This document shows positions 33,686 through 41,035 of a stretch of 45,592 nucleotides of DNA, piece by piece. Both the position numbers and the translations under genes were made by a program. A model generated the notes under the pieces. The model made no database searches. It was not told where the DNA came from and saw nothing but the letters and a program-made list of their open reading frames with translations. Every line of letters starts with the position of its first letter. Within the stretch, counting starts at the first letter, position 1. This stretch comes from an uncultured Lachnospiraceae bacterium (GTDB taxonomy: Bacteria; Bacillota; Clostridia; Lachnospirales; Lachnospiraceae): NCBI GenBank assembly GCA_934402055.1, contig CAKRTC010000014.1, positions 1 through 45,592 on the forward strand, in the 5' to 3' direction.

Positions 33686-33739
33686 GATTGGTTGGTTTGA
33701 TTAGTTGGTTCGGTTGGTTTTGTTGGTTTGATTGGTTTA
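33686..33739. repeat. Degenerate GGTTGGTTT repeat, remnant of an Asn-Gln-Thr coding tract
   Basis: The plus strand reads runs of GGTTGGTTT with substitutions. Its complement encodes NQ-rich triplets like the (NQT)4 tract in the AlbA_2 gene at 36973-37007, and the flanks are also similar (TTTACTTG against GCTTACTT). It lies outside any gene, after the terminator at 33751-33790. Confidence 0.55.
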
Positions 33740-33750
33740 CTTGTTCACAA

Positions 33751-33790
33751 CAAAAATAGAGACGAGAGATATAAGATCCTTCGTCTCTAT
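33751..33790 (-). terminator. Terminator of the AlbA_2/MmeI-type operon
   Basis: On the minus strand ATAGAGACGA (33781-33790) pairs with TCGTCTCTAT (33756-33765) around a 15-nt loop, followed by five T. Confidence 0.88.
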
Positions 33791-33830
33791 TCTATACATG
33801 CCATTAAATTATTATTGCAGAAACATTCTC

Positions 33831-36605
33831 TTATTCATTAAGATTATCAGCCAGCTTCTGATACAGCTTCATAAGCTCTGCAACACAGTCTGTTTCCGAC
33901 ATCTTTGTGCTGAATCCATATGCCGCCATAACCGCACGATCATTCGCCGTATGTGCTTTTCGAAGTTCCTGCGGCATAGTAATCGGGTCATACAGGTCTG
34001 CCAGTGAAGAATCAGGATACAACTTACGTGCATCAAGTATGCCTTGTGCAGTCTGCTCTATCTTATGTTTCTGTTCATCCGTAGGCATAGGCCAAGGGAA
34101 ATTGTTGTAGACAATAGTATTGGAGTAACTATAATCGCTCTTTAACCTGCCACACACAACTCTCATCCATGCCATATGTACATTGGATGTTAAGACTCCA
34201 AATTCGAAAAATGTTGCATTAGGCATCGTAAACAATTTATCTCCCGGTATAATCTCCCCGGATAAAAAGTCCATCGGTACATATCTTCGGTTTTGTGAAG
34301 ATACTTTTGGGATTGCAATATATTCACCTTTCATCTCATTAATAGATGCGAAGAGAGTAGGTGTACCGGCAGCTTTCTTAGTATTATCTCTATTGCTTTT
34401 TGACCTGAATTCCTTAACCTTTTTAACCCTTTCCAATATTTTCGGACACATTTTCAACAGCTTAGGATCTGCATCGACTAACCAAATACAATATCTGGGT
34501 TTTCTTTGAATAAAGTCTTTTCCCATCATGTAATGCCTGATGAACTTCGACGCCTGTGGCTCCTCCGCAAGCAGATTTTCTTTTTCTTCCTCTGTCAGAA
34601 TCAAATACCCGCCATCTATTGCTTGTCCGCCAAGGGCGATAGGCGGAACATTTGATAATGGTTTCGTTCGTTTCTCAATAAATACATTTTCAGCATCCGT
34701 AAGATAGGCATTAATATTATTTACGACATGAACAATGTCATCCGTAAATATTCTGTATTTCTTATCATTTTGGGCACGACTAAATCCAATAATCACACAA
34801 TGAACATGAGCTTTTATTGATGCTTCACTATCCCATATGAATGTTTGATAAGCAAAATCTATATGAATGCCGCTACTAAACAATGGCTTCCATAATATGG
34901 AAACACTTTCTCCCTGTGTGATTGAATTTGTTGAAACAAGAGCCACACGAATCAATGTGTCTCCGATATAATCGCACGCCTTCTTATACCAGCAGGATAC
35001 ATAATCAAGATCTCCGGTATTTTTCCAGCCATTGAAAACCATTGAGACATCTTTTTTCTGATCAGGATTCATCCATCTCGCCCCGACAAATGGCGGATTT
35101 CCCATGATGAAATTAAGCTTTCCCGCCGGAATCACATCATTCCAATCTATCTGCAGCGCATTTGCCTCTACGATATTGGCATTTGTTTTCAACGGAAGAA
35201 ATTCCAGATGCGTTCCGTAGAGTATATCCTCCGTCTCTTTCATCATCTGGCTTTCTGCGATCCAGAGAGCCGTCTTAGCAACCGTCACAGCAAAATCATT
35301 GATCTCTATACCATGGAATTGGCTGATAGACACCTTGATCGGATTTGAGACTTCACCGATCGTCATCTGTCCGTTTAAACGTGTACTGATTGATTCATTT
35401 TCCAGACGACGAATCGACAAATAAGTCTCTGTGAGAAAATTTCCGCTTCCGGCTGCCGGATCCAAAAATTCCAGAGTCGCCAGTTTTGTCTGGTATTCCT
35501 CCAGCTTTCGGTTCCTTGTCTTAAGCACGGAGATCTCCTTGATCTCCTGTAATTCTTTCTTCAGATCGTCCAGAAACAAGGGGTCAATGACTTTATGAAT
35601 ATTTTCAATTGAGGTATAATGCATACCCCCGGAACGTCTTGTTTCCGGATTCAGGGTAGACTCAAATACAGCACCGAATATCGTAGGACTGATATCCGCC
35701 CAGTTGAAATCTTCGCTTCCCTTAACAAGGAGAAGCTCGCGAATTTCTTCGTTCAACATGGGTATCTCGATATTTTCATCTGCAAATAATCCGCCGTTTA
35801 CATATGGAAATGCCGCAAGCTCCGGGATGAGATATGGATCGCGATCCTCCGCCTTTTGATCTAATACTCTGAAGAGCTCAATCAAAGCCGAACGCATATG
35901 CGCTGTATCAACACCCGACAAATAGTCATGAAACATATCTCGACGTCCGAATATCCCGGCATCCTCCGCATAGAGACAGAATACAAGTCTGACACACAGA
36001 ACATTGAGACTCTTCAGGGTCTGCTCGCTTTCCGGATTACGATATTGCTTAAGAAAGGCATCATAAAGCAAGCCTACAATATCGCCTGCCTGAATAGAAA
36101 CTTCCATCTCATGTGATATCTTCTTCACATCCTGTTTCACAAGAAAGTCAAGAAGCGGATATTTCCCGGGAAGCTCCGGCAGAGAAATCTTTACAGGCTC
36201 CGGCACACGGGCATCCATGTCGTATGCCCAAATTTCTGCAAAATTGGACGTAATGATCCATCTTACCTTTTCTCCATATGGCAGATTATCATTGTAACGC
36301 TTTGCCTGTTCATAAGGAGTAAGCTCTATATCTCCGGAGTTATGGATTTTCTTATCCAAGGCTTTTCCGAGGCTCTTTTGCTCAATCAGCACATGTGTTT
36401 CCGGAATATATACATCTATGCGCTTGGTGTTCCCATCGACAATGACTTTCTTTTCAAAATTCACACGATCGGTAACATGTTCCATCCCCATAACATTGGT
36501 CAGAAAGTCAAGCCAATAGGAACGTCCGTCTTCATCCTCATTGCCTTTACCTTGCCATTTATTTGCAAATTGTCTTGCAGCCTCTCTCTGCTCTGCATCC
36601 GTCAT
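33831..36605 (-). CDS. MmeI-type (type IIL/IIG) restriction-modification enzyme
   Basis: 924 residues, close to MmeI (919). The N-terminal nuclease domain has Asp64 and Glu75-x-Lys77 (RIDVYIP, LIEQKS). A helical spacer follows (about 150-320), then a gamma-type adenine methylase with motif I LDPAAGSGNF (about 380) and motif IV NPPFVGARW (about 502). A target-recognition domain (about 620-840, PRYCIWL to YNNFPWP) and a C-terminal helical tail complete it. One polypeptide methylates one strand and cuts about 20 bp away in this family; the recognition site cannot be read from sequence. It is preceded by GGAAGG and lies 38 nt after the AlbA_2 gene, presumably in one operon with it. Confidence 0.88.
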   Translation of the reverse strand: MTDAEQREAARQFANKWQGKGNEDEDGRSYWLDFLTNVMGMEHVTDRVNFEKKVIVDGNTKRIDVYIPETHVLIEQKSLGKALDKKIHNSGDIELTPYEQAKRYNDNLPYGEKVRWIITSNFAEIWAYDMDARVPEPVKISLPELPGKYPLLDFLVKQDVKKISHEMEVSIQAGDIVGLLYDAFLKQYRNPESEQTLKSLNVLCVRLVFCLYAEDAGIFGRRDMFHDYLSGVDTAHMRSALIELFRVLDQKAEDRDPYLIPELAAFPYVNGGLFADENIEIPMLNEEIRELLLVKGSEDFNWADISPTIFGAVFESTLNPETRRSGGMHYTSIENIHKVIDPLFLDDLKKELQEIKEISVLKTRNRKLEEYQTKLATLEFLDPAAGSGNFLTETYLSIRRLENESISTRLNGQMTIGEVSNPIKVSISQFHGIEINDFAVTVAKTALWIAESQMMKETEDILYGTHLEFLPLKTNANIVEANALQIDWNDVIPAGKLNFIMGNPPFVGARWMNPDQKKDVSMVFNGWKNTGDLDYVSCWYKKACDYIGDTLIRVALVSTNSITQGESVSILWKPLFSSGIHIDFAYQTFIWDSEASIKAHVHCVIIGFSRAQNDKKYRIFTDDIVHVVNNINAYLTDAENVFIEKRTKPLSNVPPIALGGQAIDGGYLILTEEEKENLLAEEPQASKFIRHYMMGKDFIQRKPRYCIWLVDADPKLLKMCPKILERVKKVKEFRSKSNRDNTKKAAGTPTLFASINEMKGEYIAIPKVSSQNRRYVPMDFLSGEIIPGDKLFTMPNATFFEFGVLTSNVHMAWMRVVCGRLKSDYSYSNTIVYNNFPWPMPTDEQKHKIEQTAQGILDARKLYPDSSLADLYDPITMPQELRKAHTANDRAVMAAYGFSTKMSETDCVAELMKLYQKLADNLNE

Positions 36606-36643
36606 CAGTCAAATCCTTCCTTATGCTGTCAATCACATGGGCT

Positions 36644-38179
36644 TTATTTCAATATACGTATTTTCCACTCTCCACCATTATCCGGGCCTTTCCGTTCTAT
36701 GATACCTTTATCCTTCAATTCCGATATATATCTTGCAATTGTTCTATCTGAAACATATAAGGCTGTTCTTAATTCATTAATAGAAATATTAGGTTTTTCC
36801 GAAATCATTTTCAGAATCTCACACGTTTTAGAGATCTTCTTCTTAGAATACTCCGGCATCAACTGTTTGATTTTTTCTTCGGAAATTTCTATGACATTTT
36901 CTATGACATTTTCTATGACATTTTCATTCGTTTCTTGCCTTTGTTTTACATCGATTATGATTGATTTTTCTGTTTGGTTGGTTTGGTTGGTTTGGTTGGT
37001 TTGGTTGCTTACTTTTCTGAAAAGAGTCACCTTAAAACCGTCTCCAAATTCTTCGAACAGCGGAACCGGAAGATTATATTCATCACATCTTTTAATAATT
37101 CTTGGAATTCCTGTGCCCCAAGCTTCCACAATACGCATATAATGAAAAGCCTCCGCAATTGCCTCATTTCTGCATGTTGACTTTCCTGTTTTTACGGTCT
37201 CTATATCAAGTCCTCCATATAACATTCCCGGTGAAGAGACTTCCAATCTATCATCATAAATGCATACCTGCACACATGATCTGTCCAAATAGCTTCTGTG
37301 CAAAACAGCATTTGCGATTGTCTCTCTTACAGCAGATATCGGAAGTTCATAGATATCCGTTCTATATAATCCTTCGATATTTGCACCCGTATTTATATGC
37401 CTCAGAACAAATTGATAAGCCTCTTCAATCTGATCTTGTATTGGCCCGGTAAATTCTTTTTTATCTATGAATATGTCTCTCGAGATTCCCTTAAACAGCG
37501 CACATTGAATCTTGGCTGCCTTATTATGATTATCAGTCAGTAGATCAAATGCGTGTGTCGGATACCTGTCTCTGCCAACTTTACATAGCAATCCGAAATC
37601 TTCTAATTTTTCAAGAGTCATGTCTTTTACAGAAGCCTTTTCTTCCTCTGTTTCACACGCTTCCAAAGCAATCCTTTTCATAGTTTTGCATAATTCTAAT
37701 GCTTTATTCTCATCATATTCCCGACCAATATCCTGAAGCGAATCATATGATATATTTTGTCCTTCCAGCTCCAACTCCTGCAATTTTCTTGCATCTGCCG
37801 GTCTGCTTGTTCCATTTATCCTAATATAAGAAGTGGTTTCTTTGCCCTTATTTGCTAAATAATATGGTCTGAATTTGCCGGGTGCAACATCTATTACAAG
37901 TACTGTTTTCTCTTCAATTGTCTGTATCGAAATATCAGGTTCTATCTGAGGTGTACAGGCATCGGAAATCATATTAGAGATTGAGTCTGACAACTTAAAT
38001 GGACTTTGCTCACCAATCCCATAAACAATGCAAGTTTCATCTTCAACCCCGACAATGATCTGACCTCCGGTGCTATTTGAAAATGCAACAACATCTTTCA
38101 AAAACTTTTCATGTTTGCTTGGAATCTCTCTTTTGAATTCTACATTCTTGCTTTCTCCAAAGAATTCTTTGCTAACCAC
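36644..38179 (-). CDS. Schlafen/AlbA_2 domain ATP-binding transcriptional-regulator-like protein
   Basis: 511 residues. AlbA_2 domain (about 1-125; VEFKREIPSK and AFSNSTGGQIIVGVED), a middle region, then an ATPase-like GHKL domain (about 270-380; ETIANAVLHRSY, SSPGMLYGG, WGTGIPRI). A linker with two in-frame repeats follows ((NQT)4 and (NVIE)3), and then a C-terminal winged helix (about 450-511). Such proteins occur with restriction and phage-defence genes; the activity is not settled. Starts with GTG after AGGTGATTAG. Its promoter region is occupied by the hipA fragment at 38262-38427, with TATAAT on the minus strand near 38250. It precedes the MmeI-type enzyme and may control it. Confidence 0.8.
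   Translation of the reverse strand: MVSKEFFGESKNVEFKREIPSKHEKFLKDVVAFSNSTGGQIIVGVEDETCIVYGIGEQSPFKLSDSISNMISDACTPQIEPDISIQTIEEKTVLVIDVAPGKFRPYYLANKGKETTSYIRINGTSRPADARKLQELELEGQNISYDSLQDIGREYDENKALELCKTMKRIALEACETEEEKASVKDMTLEKLEDFGLLCKVGRDRYPTHAFDLLTDNHNKAAKIQCALFKGISRDIFIDKKEFTGPIQDQIEEAYQFVLRHINTGANIEGLYRTDIYELPISAVRETIANAVLHRSYLDRSCVQVCIYDDRLEVSSPGMLYGGLDIETVKTGKSTCRNEAIAEAFHYMRIVEAWGTGIPRIIKRCDEYNLPVPLFEEFGDGFKVTLFRKVSNQTNQTNQTNQTEKSIIIDVKQRQETNENVIENVIENVIEISEEKIKQLMPEYSKKKISKTCEILKMISEKPNISINELRTALYVSDRTIARYISELKDKGIIERKGPDNGGEWKIRILK
36887..36922. repeat. 12-bp tandem repeat, three units, in the AlbA_2 gene
   Basis: TTCTATGACATT occurs three times without a mismatch, coding Asn-Val-Ile-Glu on the minus strand. 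The unit length is a multiple of three, so copy-number change keeps the frame. Confidence 0.9.
36973..37008. repeat. 9-bp tandem repeat, four units, in the AlbA_2 gene
   Basis: TTTGGTTGG occurs four times, the last unit with one change, coding Asn-Gln-Thr on the minus strand. It sits in the linker between the ATPase-like domain and the winged helix. Confidence 0.9.
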
Positions 38180-38261
38180 CTAATCACCTGCTTTCAGCTG
38201 TTTCATATACATACTATCAAATATCCAGATATGATTATCCGCATGATTATATCTTATCACA

Positions 38262-38427
38262 CTTTCCGGCGCAGCAAGAATAGTCAAATTCCATCTGTCC
38301 TGCATCTTTACCATCTACATTTGCAGGGAATTTTATAATCCACTCTTCCTGATCGATCACTGTAAGGATTTTAGGTCCGGCATCGCCACTTGTACCACCT
38401 AAACAATACAGTTCATCCAATTTATCT
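38262..38427 (-). pseudogene. hipA fragment
   Basis: These 166 bases match hipA 32677-32842 at about 90 percent and translate as LDELYCLGGTSGDAGPKILT through YSCCAGKC. This is the Gly-rich loop region, with Gly-Ala-Arg changed. Both ends stop sharply. It is in the same orientation as hipA, 5.6 kb away, and lies directly upstream of the AlbA_2 gene. Confidence 0.9.
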
Positions 38428-38474
38428 ATGTTAAATGCAAGCTGACATAATGTTAAACAGCTTATCTCCAAACA

Positions 38475-38517
38475 GAAAAAGGCCGAAGCCCCTGTGGAGT
38501 CGTGGGGTTCAGCCTTT
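38475..38517 (-). terminator. Terminator of the sigma/anti-sigma cassette
   Basis: AAAGGC-GAACCCC pairs with GGGGCTTC-GCCTTT on the minus strand with one mismatch, followed by a T-run. It lies 25 nt after the anti-sigma stop. Confidence 0.85.
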
Positions 38518-38541
38518 GGTGATTTCAGCGTAAATATAATA

Positions 38542-39294
38542 TTATTTCGATTCCATGATTTCTTCTACAAGCTTAAGCATCTCATCTTTTGAGATTTCTT
38601 TTGTCACGCTGACTGCATACGCATATCCATCTGCATTCCAAACCGCCAGTGCATATCCATCCGCACTTCCCTTCAAAGTCACCTGTGTGCCTGCTGTGTC
38701 TACTGTCTCATCCAGCTCATACTCATTGTAATCCCCGGAAATGTCATCTTCTCCGATTCCTTTCCGGTAGCACAGGCTCTGAGCATCGCCTTCTGCATCG
38801 GTTCCTTCGTAATCAATTTGGGCAAATTCACCCCAGCCATTAGTGTATTCGGTATGTTCCACGGTAAATGGCAGATTCTTCAGATCCGATACCGGAAATC
38901 CCAGTTTTTGAGAGAGCTCAGCTGCAGAAGCAACCGTTTCCATGCCATTGACAACGCCAACCATTTCCTGACCAACAGTAGGCTCCTGCTGCCCACGGTT
39001 GATCTGTGGAATCATCACAACTCCGGCCACCAGAAGCACCAGACAAGCCACAGCAGAAAGATGTTTTGAAATCCGGTAACGTCTCTTGCAACTCTGTCTC
39101 TTTTCTTCTTCCCATGTATTGGATGCTTCCGGCAGCCCCGGGTTCTTTTGCGGTTTTGAACCGGTTTCTGTGGTTTGCAACTCAACTTCTGCATTTTCCA
39201 TCCGGTTTTTCAGATTTTGAAGGATGCGGCAACGCATATCATCATTTACTACAATTTTTTCCATAATCTCATCATATGCCTTACTCAAAATCAT
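38542..39294 (-). CDS. Probable anti-sigma factor, membrane protein
   Basis: 250 residues: a charged cytoplasmic N-terminal region (1-77), one membrane helix (about 78-98, LSAVACLVLLVAGVVMIPQI) and an extracytoplasmic domain (about 105-250). The gene overlaps the ECF sigma factor gene by 14 nt, the usual arrangement for a cognate anti-sigma factor. Its outer domain (YRKGIGEDDISGDYNEY then GYALAVWNADGYAYAVSV) is homologous to most of the lipoprotein encoded first in the same cassette (RKGIGAEDISGDYVIYSEEK, CYLAVWTEGDYSYSVSV). It resembles DUF4367-type domains. I did not recognise a zinc-binding anti-sigma motif. Confidence 0.75.
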   Translation of the reverse strand: MILSKAYDEIMEKIVVNDDMRCRILQNLKNRMENAEVELQTTETGSKPQKNPGLPEASNTWEEEKRQSCKRRYRISKHLSAVACLVLLVAGVVMIPQINRGQQEPTVGQEMVGVVNGMETVASAAELSQKLGFPVSDLKNLPFTVEHTEYTNGWGEFAQIDYEGTDAEGDAQSLCYRKGIGEDDISGDYNEYELDETVDTAGTQVTLKGSADGYALAVWNADGYAYAVSVTKEISKDEMLKLVEEIMESK

Positions 39295-40030
39295 ATACCT
39301 CCTTCAACATCATTTTCAGCCTCTCCCGGCCTCGTTTCAGATCAGAACGTACACTGCTTTCCTTCCGTTCCAAAAGCTTTGCCACCTGGGCTGTGGAATA
39401 TCCTTCATAATAATACAGATGAATTGCTTCCCGATATTTTTCCGGCAATGACTTCACTGCCTCCCAGATAAATGATAGGTCCTCCCGCTCCTCGCCAATT
39501 AATTCGTCATTTAACTCATCCGTTTCCCGAAGACGGTTGTAATCGATCCGGTTTTTGCTTAGATTGGCTGCTACCTTTAAAAGCCACGCCTTCTCATGAA
39601 CCGCCCCTGTCACCTGCGGGGCGTTTTGCAAGTAGCGAATCAGGGTCTCCTGCAAAATATCTTCCGCATCGCTGTAATTATGTAGATAGGAGTACGCCAG
39701 ACGAAGAATAGAATTTCCATAAGTATCCAGAAGCCGTTCTGCCGTGAATTCTTGCCGTTCCTGATGCCCTCCGGCACCTCCGGAAGCTTTTCCTGCCTGC
39801 ATTTGCCTCAGATCTAGGATCTGACTATCCTCAGCCACTGCTATCTCCCGACTCGAATCAATCCAAACCAGCATCCGGTTCCGGACTTTCAAAGCATGCC
39901 TGATGATTCCTTCCGTAATCCGGCAAAACCTTATTTGCAATTCTGTCTGATAAGATTTCCCCATCTGATTGGATCTCACGATAACTAACGGACAGCTCTC
40001 TCCGGTTAATAGCCCATATCCTCTGTACAT
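39281..40030 (-). CDS. ECF-type RNA polymerase sigma factor with N-terminal extension
   Basis: 249 residues. Region 2 is at about 100-165 (TYGNSILRLAYSYLHNYSDAEDILQETLI) and region 4 at about 185-245 (LPEKYREAIHLYYYEGYSTAQVAKLLERKESSVRSDLKRGRERL). The ATG at 40030 is chosen for AGAGGAA upstream; the frame runs to 40090. About 95 residues precede region 2, which is unusual since ECF factors normally begin there. This extension (IIRHALKVRNRMLVWIDSS and following) is not a domain I can name. The gene overlaps the anti-sigma gene and follows the lipoprotein gene by 92 nt. Confidence 0.82.
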   Translation of the reverse strand: MYRGYGLLTGESCPLVIVRSNQMGKSYQTELQIRFCRITEGIIRHALKVRNRMLVWIDSSREIAVAEDSQILDLRQMQAGKASGGAGGHQERQEFTAERLLDTYGNSILRLAYSYLHNYSDAEDILQETLIRYLQNAPQVTGAVHEKAWLLKVAANLSKNRIDYNRLRETDELNDELIGEEREDLSFIWEAVKSLPEKYREAIHLYYYEGYSTAQVAKLLERKESSVRSDLKRGRERLKMMLKEVYDFE

Positions 40031-40122
40031 ATATCCATTCCTCTTTCTAATCTTCTTTCCTAAGCTTTCGTCCTCCGCACACATTACCATTATTTATGGT
40101 ATCCCGTGTCCGCCTGCAGAAT

Positions 40123-40695
40123 TTACTGTACCTGCTCAACCAGTTCAGTCAATTCTTCCTGATTGAAAGGAGTCTGTACGCTGACTGAATAGGAATAATC
40201 CCCTTCGGTCCATACAGCCAGATAACACCCTTCCGCTTCTTTCTTTATTGTGACAGATTTTTCTCCCACTTCTACAGATTTCTCTTCGGAATAAATCACA
40301 TAATCCCCGGAAATATCCTCCGCTCCGATTCCTTTTCGTACCCTTGCCACCTCAGTGTCACCATCATAATAAATCACTTCCAGCATTTTAGTTCCAAGAT
40401 TCCTGAACGCCACAGCCTTTGCACCACGAATCTCATCCGGTATCTGAATCTCAAAACCGGCGTCCTCCTCTGCCTCTTTTAAGGAGTCATGATCCGTATA
40501 TGGATTCGGCATTCCTATCATATTTTCGGCATTTTCTCCGCTCTCTGCTTCTACAGTCTCTTGTGCCTTTTCCTCAGTCGTTGTCTCCTGCGCTGTCGGC
40601 TCCGTTCCGATATTCTTAGGCTCCGCCTTTTCTGCGCACGCAGTTATAGATAACACCATCATTATTCCCAATAACGCTATTTTTGTTCTTCTCAT
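40123..40695 (-). CDS. Lipoprotein sharing the outer domain of the anti-sigma factor
   Basis: 190 residues. The N terminus is a lipoprotein signal with lipobox ITAC (Cys 20), then a Thr/Glu-rich spacer (about 25-60), then a domain homologous to the extracytoplasmic part of the anti-sigma factor two genes downstream. A competitor or sensor for the same signal is a reasonable guess. The C-terminal segment FNQEELTELVEQVQ parallels ISKDEMLKLVEEIMESK in the anti-sigma factor. It is the first gene of the cassette. Confidence 0.8.
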   Translation of the reverse strand: MRRTKIALLGIMMVLSITACAEKAEPKNIGTEPTAQETTTEEKAQETVEAESGENAENMIGMPNPYTDHDSLKEAEEDAGFEIQIPDEIRGAKAVAFRNLGTKMLEVIYYDGDTEVARVRKGIGAEDISGDYVIYSEEKSVEVGEKSVTIKKEAEGCYLAVWTEGDYSYSVSVQTPFNQEELTELVEQVQ

Positions 40696-40820
40696 CCTAA
40701 TTTTCCTCGTTTCTTTCCTTTTCTGTGTCTATTGGTTCCGGCATTTTATACCGTTCTATCCTATATACAGATAGGATACTGAAAATGTTGCAAAGTCCTG
40801 CCCGCTTTTTTATTCAAGAG

Positions 40821-40960
40821 TTCGCCGTTAGGCGAAGTTTTCTATAAGTTAAAAAAGAATGTGCCTTGGCACATTCTCGCGCCGAGCGCGGTCGCTTGCG
40901 ACAGGTTTCTCCTTCGCGCGAGTGCGCATCCCGCGGAGCGTTATTTAACGGGTTATAGGA
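40821..40960. repeat. GC-rich cluster of small perfect hairpins
   Basis: Three perfect stems with tiny loops are TTCGCC-GTTA-GGCGAA (40821-40836), GAATGTGCC-TT-GGCACATTC (40857-40876) and GTCGC-TT-GCGAC (40891-40902). A Cys-free CG-rich stretch with GCGCGAG and CCGCGGAGCG follows. Similar TATRAGTTAAA sequences flank the cluster (about 40842 and 40971). There is no ORF. It could be an intergenic repeat family or a structured RNA. The remaining part of 40696-40820 shows no gene. Confidence 0.55.
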
Positions 40961-40982
40961 CGCAATTTCCTATGAGTTAAAT

Positions 40983-41028
40983 AAAAAAGCCCTACGCGCC
41001 GCTTAAAATCACGGTTTGTAGGGTTTTT
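40983..41028 (-). terminator. guaA terminator
   Basis: AAAAACCCTAC and GTAGGGCTTTTTT on the minus strand form a stem around a 22-nt loop, eight bases after the guaA stop. Confidence 0.85.
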
Positions 41029-41035
41029 GTAAAAA

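Noticed and set aside
33686..33739. G-quadruplex
   Set aside because: Only two-G runs are present and the pattern is better explained as a decayed coding repeat.
36887..37008. CRISPR-like array
   Set aside because: The units are 9 and 12 bp, without spacers, and are in frame within a coding region.
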